DNA of 53,620 bases from an uncultured Chthoniobacter sp. (GTDB lineage: Bacteria > Verrucomicrobiota > Verrucomicrobiia > Chthoniobacterales > Chthoniobacteraceae): contig CAIQUL010000043.1 of NCBI GenBank assembly GCA_903874975.1, positions 1 through 53,620 on the forward strand, read 5' to 3'. Below are positions 1 to 9,063 of this stretch, piece by piece (position 1 is the first letter of the stretch; every line of letters starts with the position of its first letter). A program made the position numbers and the translations under genes. The notes under the pieces were generated by a model. It was not told the origin of the DNA. It searched no databases and saw nothing but the letters and a program-made list of their open reading frames with translations.

Positions 1-134
1 GGGAGCTCCCCCGGGTAACCGGGGGAGCTCTTTCCGAGGCGGCAATCCCCGGAAACAATCACGATCGAACATCGAACCCGGAGGCGTCCGCCGCAGAGCG
101 CTCCTCTCCCGTTCAGTGTTCGATCTTTTTTTGC
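1..134 (+). repeat. Direct repeat copy 1: double terminator module
   Basis: These 134 bases recur at 2531-2664 with a single difference (A at 115, G at 2645). The module holds two hairpins: a perfect 12-bp stem at 3-30 followed by TTT, and a long stem (63-77 with 111-125) followed by seven T. The second copy lies directly behind a flagellin stop codon, so copy 1 probably marks the 3' end of another flagellin-type gene just left of the window. That upstream gene is an inference. Confidence 0.85.
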
Positions 135-217
135 TCCGCCTCCCCGATCGCGAGCCGCCGGTTGGCGCGGTCGCAAGGGATTTACACCACCCTCATCACC
201 CGTTACACACGCCGGAA

Positions 218-907
218 ATGATCGCTCGCATCCTCTGCCTCTGTCTCGCTTTCGCGCCCTTCGTTCACGCGGCCTCACCGTCGCTGGTCATCATCGATGC
301 CGGCCATGGCGGGAAGGATAGCGGAGGCACCGGCCACGGCTTAGTCGAAAAAAGCCTGACCCTCGATACCGCCCGGCGGCTGCAAAACAAGCTCACCCAA
401 GCCGGCGTGCGCAACGTCATGCTGCGCACCTCCGATGTGTTCATCGATCTCGATGATCGCGTGGCGATGGCCAATCGCTTTGCCCAGCGCGACGCCGTGC
501 TCGTCTCCATCCACTTCAACGCCGTCAGCAGCGGTGGACCACACGGAACGGAGACGTTTTTCTGGCGTCCCGATGCCACGGCACTGGCCGCGCGGATTCA
601 AAGAAACGTCGCCCGCGCCACGGGCTTCACCGACATCGCGATCAATCGCCGCCGCCTCCGGCTCACCCGCAACCCGAATCTTCCCGCCGTCCTCGTCGAG
701 GGAGCCTTCATGACCAACGCCCGCGATGCGCGTAAACTCGCGGCGCCCGCCACCCGCGAAGCCATCGCCGAAGGCATCACCCGCGGCATCCTGGAAGTCC
801 GACGCCACGGCGAGACTGGCATCCGGCGCGTTCCCGAGATTCGCTCCCCGCTTTCCCGCCCCTCGGACCCGCCGGATGGCGGAAAGCGGATGCGGATCAA
901 CTACTAA
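218..907 (+). CDS. N-acetylmuramoyl-L-alanine amidase (Amidase_3 family), secreted
   Basis: A zinc amidase that would cut the bond between N-acetylmuramic acid and L-alanine of peptidoglycan in the periplasm. Residues 1-19 form a signal peptide ending FVHAA. The catalytic domain follows, with the expected zinc and catalytic residues: H30 in DAGHGG, E44 in LVEKSL, H99 in SIHFNA and E161 in LVEGAF. It is 229 residues long, a bare catalytic domain with no AMIN or LysM domain. The open frame continues to 116, but the signal peptide fixes the start at ATG 218. It stands alone between two copies of a flagellin terminator repeat. Because FlgJ in this cluster has no hydrolase domain, a role in opening the wall for the flagellum is possible but unproven. 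Confidence 0.9.
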   Translation: MIARILCLCLAFAPFVHAASPSLVIIDAGHGGKDSGGTGHGLVEKSLTLDTARRLQNKLTQAGVRNVMLRTSDVFIDLDDRVAMANRFAQRDAVLVSIHFNAVSSGGPHGTETFFWRPDATALAARIQRNVARATGFTDIAINRRRLRLTRNPNLPAVLVEGAFMTNARDARKLAAPATREAIAEGITRGILEVRRHGETGIRRVPEIRSPLSRPSDPPDGGKRMRINY

Positions 908-929
908 ATCCGCGCCCCGACCGATCAGC

Positions 930-1499
930 TCACGGCGCTGCCCCCGCCGGAGCTGAAGCTGGCCCTTTGTAGTGCAGGCTAACGCTGCGAAAGACATTCT
1001 TCGGGTCTTCGGCGGCAAAGTAATAAAGCTCAATGGCGCTACCGGCAGACTCCCAGCGATGGCCGACGAGCGTTTTGACAATCCCACGCTCGGTCTCACG
1101 CTGGCGGGTGATGGGTTGGCCGGGACCGTGGCTTTCCTCGATCCGCCGGCGGACGTTCTGCAAGAAATCTTCATAGGTCGCCGCTGACCAGTCGGCCTTC
1201 GAATATTGGAGTTCGACCGCCACGAGCTTGCCTTCGCGGAGCTGAAAACTCACGCCCTGGAGCGCGATGCCGGGCAGCCCTTCGACTTTCCACACTTCAA
1301 CTCCCCCACTGAGCTTGCCTCGTTCCGCGATGCGCGCATTGGTGCCGAGGAGGGCTTCCTCCAGACGCAGCGCGGGTTCGCCCCATTTGAGGTTAAAGGG
1401 CGGCTCGATCACTTCGCTGGCCCGCGCCGACATTCCGGTGCCCGCGCAGTGCGCGAGCAACCAGAAGGTCGCGAAATAACGGGCTCGGCTAAAATTCAC
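930..1499 (-). CDS. Small secreted protein of unknown function
   Basis: Not recognised as a named family. The GTG start at 1499 gives 189 residues beginning with a good signal peptide (hydrophobic FATFWLLAHCAG, probable cleavage after SARA). The mature part is mixed alpha/beta: a FNLKWGE segment, a stretch that predicts beta strands around LREGKLVAVELQYS, then an amphipathic helix. A longer TTG start at 1517 is possible, but it falls inside a sigma-54-like promoter (1513-1528), which argues for the GTG. It is convergent with the amidase gene and divergent from the flagellin gene. Its place beside flagellin and its promoter suggest a flagellar or envelope role; the function is unknown. Confidence 0.65.
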   Translation of the reverse strand: MNFSRARYFATFWLLAHCAGTGMSARASEVIEPPFNLKWGEPALRLEEALLGTNARIAERGKLSGGVEVWKVEGLPGIALQGVSFQLREGKLVAVELQYSKADWSAATYEDFLQNVRRRIEESHGPGQPITRQRETERGIVKTLVGHRWESAGSAIELYYFAAEDPKNVFRSVSLHYKGPASAPAGAAP

Positions 1500-1512
1500 A
1501 ACCCATCCAGCT

Positions 1513-1528
1513 AGCAAAGCACGGGCCT
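1513..1528 (-). promoter_or_regulatory. Sigma-54-like promoter before the 930-1499 gene
   Basis: The minus strand reads AGGCCCGTGCTTTGCT, with GG-N10-GC spacing and a perfect TTGC at -12. The -24 side differs from TGGCA at two bases. Fourteen bases separate GC from the GTG start at 1499, the same geometry as five other sites in the window. Confidence 0.45.
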
Positions 1529-1575
1529 TTTCCAGAGTGCCGACGGGATTCCATGAAATAACTCCACAATTTTCC

Positions 1576-1602
1576 TAAAGGTCTCCCCCAATCAGCCGAA
1601 TC
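1576..1602 (+). promoter_or_regulatory. Sigma-28 (FliA) promoter of the first flagellin gene
   Basis: TAAAGGTC, 11 bases, then GCCGAATC. This matches the enterobacterial FliA consensus TAAAGTTT-N11-GCCGATAA in the -35 core, the spacing and the GCCGA of the -10 box. The predicted start is near 1609, which leaves a leader of about 106 nt before the flagellin ATG at 1715. A fliA gene is present at 17529-18314. Confidence 0.8.
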
Positions 1603-1608
1603 CCTTCT

Positions 1609-1706
1609 TGTCGCGGCATTTGCCACGACAGGTGAGGTCAAACACCAATCTAAAAATGGCCCGTCGCGACACGGACGTCGTAGTTAGTAATAAATCCAAG
1701 GAAGGA
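1609..1706 (+). promoter_or_regulatory. Flagellin mRNA leader: hairpin and two candidate CsrA-binding sites
   Basis: The predicted transcript begins with a hairpin (1609-1630, stem TGTCG.GGC with loop ATTT and one mismatch). A CsrA-like site ACACGGACGT lies at 1669-1678. A second GGA-rich site, AAGGAAGGA (1698-1706), is itself the Shine-Dalgarno sequence before ATG 1715. Two GGA sites, the second covering the ribosome site, is the known layout of the Bacillus hag leader controlled by CsrA and FliW. Binding here is inferred. Confidence 0.55.
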
Positions 1707-1714
1707 ATAGCAAT

Positions 1715-2512
1715 ATGAGTCTCGTAATCAACACCAATACCGCAGCTTCAACCGCCGCGCGTAACCTCAACCACAGCCACTCGATGCTCCAGAAGAGCCT
1801 CGCCCGCCTCTCCAGCGGTTCGAGGATCACCGCCCCGGCCGATGACGCCGGCGGTCTGGCGGTTTCGATGAAGATGGAAGCCGCCATCCGCCGCACTGAC
1901 GCGGCGAGCAGCAACGTGGCGAACGCCGTCTCGTTTCTCCAGACGCAGGACGGCGCCCTGAAAACCTCCGGAAAAATCCTTGAGCGCATTGCCGAACTCA
2001 AGACCCTGTCCACGGACGTGACCAAAAGCGCCTCCGATATCGCGAACTACGATACCGAGTTCACCGCGCTGAAAGCCGAGCTGACCAACCAGACGACCAG
2101 CAAGTTCAACGGCGTCGATCTCTTCGGGGGCGGCACCCTGACGGTGGAAACGTCGGAAGACGGTGCGCAGACGCTCGACATCACCCAGGCGGACCTGGCC
2201 ACCGGCACGACCACCATCACCGCCGCAGCCAACCTCGCGGCGATCACCACGACCGATGTCACAGACGCGATCACCAACGTGGCGACCTCCCGCGCCCAGA
2301 ACGGCGCTGACTCCAGCCGTCTCGGCTTCTCCGCCGACATCCTGGCCATCAACAAGACCAACCTCGAGGCCGCCAACAGCCGCATCGTCGACGTGGACGT
2401 GGCCGAAGAGTCCACGCGCCTCGCTCGGAATAACATCCTCATGCAGGCCGGTTCGGCGATGTTGGCCCAGGCCAACACGGCCTCGCAAGCCGCTATGCGT
2501 CTCCTCCAATAA
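1715..2512 (+). CDS. fliC: Flagellin, copy 1
   Basis: Filament subunit, 265 residues. The N-terminal D0/D1 helices (MSLVINTNTAAS, then LARLSSGSRI and DDAGGLAVS) and the C-terminal helices (SRIVDVDVAEEST, then ML AQAN and a final LLQ) are intact. The middle is short and Thr/Ala rich (about residues 135-190), so the surface D2/D3 domains are almost absent. It has a strong AAGGAAGG ribosome site. It is a single-gene unit: a FliA promoter upstream and a double terminator directly after the stop. The leader may be under CsrA control. It is clearly different in sequence from the flagellin at 6412-7260. Confidence 0.95.
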   Translation: MSLVINTNTAASTAARNLNHSHSMLQKSLARLSSGSRITAPADDAGGLAVSMKMEAAIRRTDAASSNVANAVSFLQTQDGALKTSGKILERIAELKTLSTDVTKSASDIANYDTEFTALKAELTNQTTSKFNGVDLFGGGTLTVETSEDGAQTLDITQADLATGTTTITAAANLAAITTTDVTDAITNVATSRAQNGADSSRLGFSADILAINKTNLEAANSRIVDVDVAEESTRLARNNILMQAGSAMLAQANTASQAAMRLLQ

Positions 2513-2532
2513 GGCGACGAAACTAAGGTGGG

Positions 2533-2563
2533 GAGCTCCCCCGGGTAACCGGGGGAGCTCTTT
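2533..2563 (+). terminator. Terminator hairpin I after flagellin
   Basis: GAGCTCCCCCGG (2533-2544) pairs perfectly with CCGGGGGAGCTC (2549-2560) around a GTAA loop and is followed by TTT. It is a very stable 12-bp stem. Confidence 0.8.
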
Positions 2564-2592
2564 CCGAGGCGGCAATCCCCGGAAACAATCAC

Positions 2593-2662
2593 GATCGAAC
2601 ATCGAACCCGGAGGCGTCCGCCGCAGAGCGCTCCTCTCCCGTTCGGTGTTCGATCTTTTTTT
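2593..2662 (+). terminator. Terminator hairpin II after flagellin
   Basis: The 15-base arm GATCGAACATCGAAC (2593-2607) pairs with 2641-2655, with only one G-U wobble, and is followed by seven T (2656-2662). The loop of 33 bases is long but GC-rich and can fold itself. In copy 1 the same stem has one C-A mismatch. Confidence 0.75.
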
Positions 2663-2681
2663 GCCCGGCCAGACCCTCCGA

Positions 2682-2697
2682 TGGCAGTCAATCTGCT
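2682..2697 (+). promoter_or_regulatory. Sigma-54-like promoter of the 2712-6403 operon
   Basis: TGGCAGTCAATCTGCT has TGGCA at -24, CTGC at -12 and exact GG-N10-GC spacing. Fifteen bases separate GC from ATG 2712. It would place the degenerate NtrC-type regulator gene downstream under sigma-54 control. Confidence 0.6.
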
Positions 2698-2711
2698 TAG
2701 AAAACCACACG

Positions 2712-3242
2712 ATGCGGACCACTTTCATCACTCTGCTGCCCGCCATTTGCGCCATCCTGTCGCCGACGCACGCGGGCGAACCCACCCGCACCCGCGAGGC
2801 GGCCCCGCCCCGGCTGCATTTCCGTGAATCGGGAACCTATCCCTTTGTCTTCCGCGCCGAGTCCTATTTGGCGACCAATGGTCCGGTGCCGATGCGCTTT
2901 GCCCCCGCTCCTCCCCGCTGCGAGGAACGCAACGCCCCGGCGCTGACCCCGGCAGCCAAAGGAGCGGAGCTTTTCGGCCCGCCGGCCTCGGCGAAAATCA
3001 GCGACGCGTCCCCGGAAGAAGATCCAAACGAATCGGGGAAAGTCACCCACCCCGCAACGAGCAATGCCCCCGCACCTGCACGCGACGAGATCGACTTTGG
3101 CCGCGTGCCAAACGAGGTGCTCGATTTTTTCAAGAACACCGAAGGCCGCCCCATCAAGCGCTCCTACCTCTTTGACCCGATCTTCCAACCCGCGGTCCCA
3201 AATGAACAGCCCAAGAGCAAAGCGACCAACCAGCAGAAGTAA
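2712..3242 (+). CDS. Proline-rich secreted protein, unknown function
   Basis: 176 residues with a signal peptide (about 1-20, ending THAGE) and a mature part rich in Pro, Ala and Glu. One more ordered block lies near the C terminus (DFGRVPNEVLDFFKNTEGRP), followed by YLFDPIFQP. No known family recognised. The open frame runs back to 2163 through the flagellin gene and the terminators; ATG 2712 is chosen because it starts the signal peptide and follows the sigma-54-like site. Its 3' end overlaps the next gene by 41 bases in another frame, so the two are probably translationally coupled. It may be a small periplasmic partner of the TPR protein. Confidence 0.65.
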   Translation: MRTTFITLLPAICAILSPTHAGEPTRTREAAPPRLHFRESGTYPFVFRAESYLATNGPVPMRFAPAPPRCEERNAPALTPAAKGAELFGPPASAKISDASPEEDPNESGKVTHPATSNAPAPARDEIDFGRVPNEVLDFFKNTEGRPIKRSYLFDPIFQPAVPNEQPKSKATNQQK

Positions 3243-4545
3243 CCGCACCGGCCTGCTCCTGCCGGCGCTCCTGTGCGCGCTGCTCGTGGCCCCCGGACTC
3301 CGTGCTGAAAACCATGCCGATCCGCAGCCGGCCGCCAAAACGAAGCCTCATGCTGAGCCCAAAGCTCACGCGGTAGACAAGGAGCACCCCGAACCCTCCG
3401 CAGATGCGGAAACTCTCGGGGAAATCATCGGCTACACCAAACTCGCGACCAAGGCCTTGGATGAGGACAAGTGGCAACTCGCAGAGTATTTCCTCGAGCT
3501 AATCGTCAACCTCCCCGGACCCATCACCGACAAAAAGAAAGCGCTCACGGACATCGGCGCGCTCTACGAGAAAAAGCGGTCGTTTTCCAAGGCGATCGCG
3601 ATCTACGAAAAGATGGCTTCCATTTACCCAGGCGAGTCCGACACGCCGGAACTCCTCTTCAAGGTCGCCCTGCTCTACCGCGAAGCCGGAGCCTACCAGC
3701 GTGCCATCAACCGCTTTTACAGCGTCCTGAACTCCGCCCTTCAGGCGAACGGGAAAGGACTAGGCAGCTCTCGCAACCTCACGCAGCGCGCGCAGACCGA
3801 GATCGCCGATACCTACTTTCTCGAAGGCAACTACGCCCAAGCGGGAAAATTTTACGGCCTGCTCGGGCGCCTCGATCTCGATCCGGCGGAAAAGGCCCGC
3901 GTACTTTTCAAATCGGCCCACTGCCATTTCGTGCTCGGCTACCACGACCGCGCGATCGTCGCCGCGCAGACCTTCCTCTCCGAATTTTCCGAAGATGCCT
4001 CGGCCCCGGAAGCTCGTTACATCCTGGCCAGCGCGCTGCGCTCACAAAAGCGGCCGAAGGAGGCTTTCGACACTGTCCTCACGCTGCTCCGCACGGAACA
4101 GGCACAGAAAAGCAAAGCTCCGGAAAAATGGGTCTTCTGGCAGAAAAAGACCGGCAACGAGTTCGCCAATGCCTTCTATCAGCAGGGTGATTTCACCAGC
4201 GCGCTGACCATCTACCAAACCCTCGCCCAACTCAGCGACGACCCCGACTGGCAATGGCCTGTAGTCTATCAATTGGGGCTCTGCTTTGAGCGGCTGCGCC
4301 TCGTGAACCGCGCGGCGGAGGCCTACAAGTTCATCCTCGACGAATCCAAGAAGCCCGAGCGCGCCGGCAAGCCCCTGCCGGAGAGCTGCACCAGCATCGT
4401 GAAGATGGCCAGTTGGCGCGGGGAGCAACTCGCCTGGCAGCACACCACCGAAACCCAGCTCTCCCACCTCCTCGGCCAGCCGCTCGCGGCCCCGCCGTCC
4501 GCGCCCCCACCCACGAATCCACCCGCGCTAAAAACGCTCCGCTAA
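3202..4545 (+). CDS. Secreted tetratricopeptide-repeat protein
   Basis: 447 residues. A signal peptide (about residues 15-36: LLLPALLCALLVAPGLRAEN) leads into a Lys/His/Pro/Glu-rich linker. An array of TPR-like helix pairs covers about residues 75-420 (for example ALTDIGALYEKKRSFSKAIAIYEKM and FYQQGDFTSALTIYQTLAQL). Such periplasmic or outer-membrane TPR proteins act as assembly scaffolds, comparable in outline to BamD/YbgF-like proteins. The specific partner is unknown. The start ATG 3202 lies inside the previous gene. The gene is followed nine bases later by a FlgN-like protein and then the regulator, so a flagellar assembly role is likely by context. Confidence 0.75.
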   Translation: MNSPRAKRPTSRSNRTGLLLPALLCALLVAPGLRAENHADPQPAAKTKPHAEPKAHAVDKEHPEPSADAETLGEIIGYTKLATKALDEDKWQLAEYFLELIVNLPGPITDKKKALTDIGALYEKKRSFSKAIAIYEKMASIYPGESDTPELLFKVALLYREAGAYQRAINRFYSVLNSALQANGKGLGSSRNLTQRAQTEIADTYFLEGNYAQAGKFYGLLGRLDLDPAEKARVLFKSAHCHFVLGYHDRAIVAAQTFLSEFSEDASAPEARYILASALRSQKRPKEAFDTVLTLLRTEQAQKSKAPEKWVFWQKKTGNEFANAFYQQGDFTSALTIYQTLAQLSDDPDWQWPVVYQLGLCFERLRLVNRAAEAYKFILDESKKPERAGKPLPESCTSIVKMASWRGEQLAWQHTTETQLSHLLGQPLAAPPSAPPPTNPPALKTLR

Positions 4546-4554
4546 CCCATCGCC

Positions 4555-4935
4555 ATGTCCCTGCCCCAAGCCCTCACTCACCACGCCGAAGTCTGCGACG
4601 AAATCCACGAGCTGATGCTCGCCGAGAACCGGATCCTCAAAGCCAGCCGCCGCGGGCTGGAGGACTCGTTCCTCAACCGGAAACGCGCCATGCTCCTTTC
4701 GCTCACCACTTCGCTCGAAAGCGTCCGCGACCATGCCCGACTGCGCGACAGCATCACCCCGGAGCTGCGCGGGGCGATGGAAAAGGTGCAGCAAATCATT
4801 CTCAAAACGCTCCTCCTCGATCGCGAGAACGAGCAACTCCTGCTCAAGACCGCCCTCCATCCAGTGGCCGCGCCCGCCCTCAGGGCGGCTCCCGCGGCGG
4901 CAGCGCAAGTGCAGCGGATCTACCGCCAATTTTAA
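4555..4935 (+). CDS. FlgN/FliT-like helical protein (putative export chaperone)
   Basis: 126 residues, nearly all predicted helix, with the pattern of FlgN-type chaperones: an N-terminal helix with many acidic residues (EVCDEIHELMLAENRILK), a basic turn LNRKRAML, then a second long helix. FlgN and FliT proteins bind late export substrates in the cytoplasm. This gene is nine bases behind the TPR gene. It is one of three such small helical proteins in the window (also 10483-11010 and 39250-39627). Family assignment rests on size, helical pattern and context, not on a strict motif. Confidence 0.5.
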   Translation: MSLPQALTHHAEVCDEIHELMLAENRILKASRRGLEDSFLNRKRAMLLSLTTSLESVRDHARLRDSITPELRGAMEKVQQIILKTLLLDRENEQLLLKTALHPVAAPALRAAPAAAAQVQRIYRQF

Positions 4936-5026
4936 CCGGCGGCGGGAAGAGCATTGCCGCAGCGGGCCGCACCGCTAGCCTGCCGCGCAGCTCGGAAAGG
5001 CAACCCTCTGGGCGACCCATCAGCCC

Positions 5027-6403
<1,377 letters not shown>

Positions 6404-6411
6404 CCGTCCCC

Positions 6412-7260
6412 TTATTGCAGGAGCTTCAGCACCGACTGCGGCATCTGATTGGCCTGGGCCAGCATCGCCGTGCCGCTCTGCACCAGAATTTGATTCCGCG
6501 CGAGGGTCGTACTTTCCTGCGCGACATCCACATCGCGGATACGCGAAATCGCGGACTCAATGTTCTGCCGCTCGATGCTCAAAGTGGTCGCCGCTACTTC
6601 GAGTCGCGCCTGTGATGCACCGAGCGTCGCCCGCTCCGTGGCCACATGCTGAATGGCATCGACCAGCATCTGCGCGCCCGTCGCGGAAGTGACCGAGATA
6701 TCAAACGCGGGAGGGGCTGCCTGCGCCAAAAGCGCGCCCATTGCTCCACCTTGCAAATCCGTATCGCCAATAATCATCTCCTGTCCGACACCTTCACCGA
6801 TCGTCACCGTCAACCCAGCCGGATTCGGCGCGAAAAGCATGATGCCGTTAAACTTGCCGAGCGGATTCGTCAACACGCCGACACCGACCGTGTCTTGCAA
6901 CTGCTTCTGCAACGCTTGGAACTCCTCCTGATACAAGGCCACATCCCCCGCGTTCTTCGTCACGTCCTTCGCCATCATCGAAAGCTCGCTCATCCGCGTC
7001 AGCACCTTGCTCATGCTGCTCATGAAGCCATCCGCCGTCTGGATGTAAGAAACGGCATTTTGCACGTTGATCGAAGCCGCCCCGAGCCGGCGGTTCTGCG
7101 CCTCCATCTTCTCCGCCACCGCCAGGCCGGCGGCGTCGTCGGAAGGACTCACAATTCGGGACCCGGAACTGAGCCGGTTCAAAGACTTGGTAAGCATCTC
7201 CTGACTGCTGCTCAGATTGCGGGCGGCAGAAATGGCGCTGAGGTTCGTGTTAATGGTCAT
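6412..7260 (-). CDS. Flagellin, copy 2
   Basis: 282 residues with conserved D0/D1 ends (MTINTNLSAISAARNL, LNRLSSGSRI, DDAAGLAVAEKM; C-terminal SRIRDVDVAQEST, MLAQANQ, final LLQ). The middle is short and Gly/Ala/Met rich. It is clearly diverged from copy 1. It begins 14 bases behind csrA with no promoter or CsrA-type GGA site in that gap, so it is probably transcribed with fliW-csrA. The stop is eight bases from the stop of the convergent regulator gene, and no terminator was seen between them. It may be a minor or hook-proximal flagellin (inference). Confidence 0.93.
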   Translation of the reverse strand: MTINTNLSAISAARNLSSSQEMLTKSLNRLSSGSRIVSPSDDAAGLAVAEKMEAQNRRLGAASINVQNAVSYIQTADGFMSSMSKVLTRMSELSMMAKDVTKNAGDVALYQEEFQALQKQLQDTVGVGVLTNPLGKFNGIMLFAPNPAGLTVTIGEGVGQEMIIGDTDLQGGAMGALLAQAAPPAFDISVTSATGAQMLVDAIQHVATERATLGASQARLEVAATTLSIERQNIESAISRIRDVDVAQESTTLARNQILVQSGTAMLAQANQMPQSVLKLLQ

Positions 7261-7274
7261 GGTGCTGGTTCAGG

Positions 7275-7505
7275 TTAGTTTTGGGGCGTGGACAGTTTGA
7301 GTTTGGGCAGCAGGTCTCCCGTGTGGCAGACCGCCGAAAGGTTGTTGGCCCGGATCTGCTGATAGATCTCGTTACGATAAATGGTGAGATTCTGGGGAGC
7401 GGCGATACCGATCTTGACGAAGTCGCCATCGATCCGGGCTATGCGAATCTCGATTTCGTCTCCGATCATGATACTTTCGTTGAGCTTCCGACTGAGAATG
7501 AGCAT
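7275..7505 (-). CDS. csrA: Carbon storage regulator CsrA, flagellin translation repressor
   Basis: 76 residues and a typical CsrA fold: [20 protein letters not shown], then the RNA-binding [12 protein letters not shown] segment with the conserved Arg. It binds GGA in mRNA leaders and blocks translation. An upstream in-frame ATG would add 13 residues, but the conserved MLILSRK start at 7505 is right. The C-terminal tail is about 15 residues longer than in E. coli, as is common in CsrA proteins paired with FliW. It sits between fliW (10 bases) and flagellin copy 2 (14 bases). Its likely target is the leader of flagellin copy 1. Confidence 0.95.
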   Translation of the reverse strand: MLILSRKLNESIMIGDEIEIRIARIDGDFVKIGIAAPQNLTIYRNEIYQQIRANNLSAVCHTGDLLPKLKLSTPQN

Positions 7506-7515
7506 TGGGTTTCCG

Positions 7516-7965
7516 TTAAGCCGCTTGGGCAGGCCGCTCGTCAATCAGGGGATACATTGTCGAGTACTTGTCGCTGTTGGCGATGATCACCTGCTTGCCG
7601 ATCAGCGTCCGCCGATTGACCAAGACCGGACCGATGAGATTCGCCGTCACATACTGCGGCTGGGAGGAGTAAACCGTGGCGATGTTATAGACCAATGCGT
7701 CATCGGCATTGTCCAGCCCGAGCGCTTCGGCGTCCTCATCGCTGAGTTCGAGTTCGTAACCTGGAATCAGACCTCGGGGATCAATCGCAATGAAACTCAG
7801 CTCTTCCTCGCCCACCGACTTCATTTGCACGAAGGGCCATCCGCCCTCGACGAAAGTCAGTTCAAAGCGTCGAAGGTTGGCGAGCCCGATCAGGCCGAAA
7901 GGGACTTCAATCTGCATTCTTTCGATGGAAGACTGCGTAACGGGAGCAGTTGTGATGAGTTTCAT
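7516..7965 (-). CDS. fliW: FliW, flagellar assembly factor and CsrA antagonist
   Basis: 149 residues of the FliW beta-barrel family: [14 protein letters not shown] near the N terminus, [19 protein letters not shown] in the middle, and the NLIGPVLVN segment followed by GKQVI. In Bacillus and Campylobacter FliW binds either CsrA or flagellin: free flagellin releases CsrA, which then silences flagellin mRNA. The fliW-csrA-flagellin order fits this loop. A ribosome site AAGGAG lies just before ATG 7965, and a sigma-54-like promoter lies at 7982-7997. Confidence 0.93.
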   Translation of the reverse strand: MKLITTAPVTQSSIERMQIEVPFGLIGLANLRRFELTFVEGGWPFVQMKSVGEEELSFIAIDPRGLIPGYELELSDEDAEALGLDNADDALVYNIATVYSSQPQYVTANLIGPVLVNRRTLIGKQVIIANSDKYSTMYPLIDERPAQAA

Positions 7966-7981
7966 GGCTCCTTCTGTTCAT

Positions 7982-7997
7982 AGCGTAACCCATGCCA
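7982..7997 (-). promoter_or_regulatory. Sigma-54-like promoter of fliW-csrA-flagellin
   Basis: The minus strand reads TGGCATGGGTTACGCT, with a good TGGCA, GG-N10-GC spacing and a weaker -12 element (ACGC for TTGC). Seventeen bases separate GC from ATG 7965. The rest of the 192-bp gap (7966-8157) holds a small hairpin behind flgL (TTCGC-GTTT-GCGAA) without a T run, and nothing else recognisable. Confidence 0.45.
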
Positions 7998-8157
7998 ACC
8001 CTGAGCCCCGTCGCAAAACTTCGCAAAAATGAGTCAATTCCGCCCAGACTCCCGGCAAGACGGGTTGCTCACGACACCCAAAGGCCATCGTCGTCCTTCC
8101 CCACCGTTCGCAAACGCGAAGGCGCCCCTCTCTCAACCGGCATGAAATCCCCCGCCG

Positions 8158-9051
8158 TTAGCGAACGTAGTCGAGCAGCGAAAGATTCAGAATCTGCGAC
8201 CCGCTTTGCAGCGCCGCCTGATACGCCGTCTGCGCCTGCGTGAGCTTGACCACCACTTGAGAGAGATCCGCATCCGTTTCCGCCCCCGTCAGTTTGTCCA
8301 ACTCGGCAAACCGCGCCTCAGTCTGCGCCGCATTCGCTTCGAGGCGCGACTGCTTGGCCCCGATGCTACTGAGCGTGAACAGCAGGTCGTTTTCACTCGT
8401 CTCCAAGCTCGGCCGCACCGCCTGCACCGCACTCGCAGAGCTGCCCTGGAGGGCATCGCGCAAGGACACTAGATTGTTCATGAAATCCGTCAGCTTCTGA
8501 TTCTCCGGTCCACTCGTGAACGGAGAAACATTGGCCCCCTCGGAGATCCGAAACTCCGCTCCCGCCGCCGCACCGGTATAGGTGACGGAGGTGATCTTTC
8601 CCGCAACGTCGCGGGTCGCGGTAAAGGGAGGCACGTCGCTTTTGGTCCCGCCAAACAGGTGCTCGCCGGAATACCGGGTGTTTCCAAATTGCACCGCCTG
8701 CTCGATCATTTGCTCGACCTCGGCCGCATAGGCCCACCCTTGGGTGATCGTCACGCCCGAGCCCAGCACCGCCAGTTCCCCGGCCCGATCCGACAGATTC
8801 TTGAATTGTTCAATCGCCGAGAAACTCGACTGGCTAATGTCATGCGCGCGATTGTTGTTCTTTGCGAACTGCTGAATCTGCTGCTTTTCACCCTGGAGTT
8901 GCAGCACCCGCGTAAACGCCGCCGGGTCGTCGCTCGGATTGGCAATGCGCTGCCCGGTCGCCACTTGATCGCGGAGCTTCAACTGCTTCACACTGAGCTT
9001 CTGCAACTGCGTGACCACTGTGCCGGAAAAGCTGTTATTGGGAACTCTCAT
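8158..9051 (-). CDS. flgL: Flagellar hook-filament junction protein FlgL
   Basis: 297 residues and flagellin-like ends: MRVPNNSFSGTVVTQLQKLS, then QVATGQRIANPSDDPAAFTRVL; C-terminal LSQVVVKLTQAQTAYQAALQSGSQILNLSLLDYV. FlgL forms the second junction ring between hook and filament. It follows flgK by 12 bases, the usual pair. It is slightly short for the family, mainly in the central domain. Confidence 0.95.
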   Translation of the reverse strand: MRVPNNSFSGTVVTQLQKLSVKQLKLRDQVATGQRIANPSDDPAAFTRVLQLQGEKQQIQQFAKNNNRAHDISQSSFSAIEQFKNLSDRAGELAVLGSGVTITQGWAYAAEVEQMIEQAVQFGNTRYSGEHLFGGTKSDVPPFTATRDVAGKITSVTYTGAAAGAEFRISEGANVSPFTSGPENQKLTDFMNNLVSLRDALQGSSASAVQAVRPSLETSENDLLFTLSSIGAKQSRLEANAAQTEARFAELDKLTGAETDADLSQVVVKLTQAQTAYQAALQSGSQILNLSLLDYVR

Positions 9052-9063
9052 GACTTGGGGGAG

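Larger units (their letters stand above)
2531..2664 (+). repeat. Direct repeat copy 2: double terminator module behind flagellin
   Basis: This is the second copy of the module at 1-134, starting 18 bases after the flagellin stop. The near identity of a non-coding stretch this long suggests recent duplication or gene conversion between neighbouring flagellin units. Confidence 0.85.

Noticed and set aside
4936-5026. GC-rich stretch before the regulator gene (GGCAACCCTCTGGGCGACC) that resembles pieces of riboswitches
   Set aside because: Only a 3-bp CCC-TCT-GGG hairpin and no complete consensus of any riboswitch class I can recall; too short for most aptamers.
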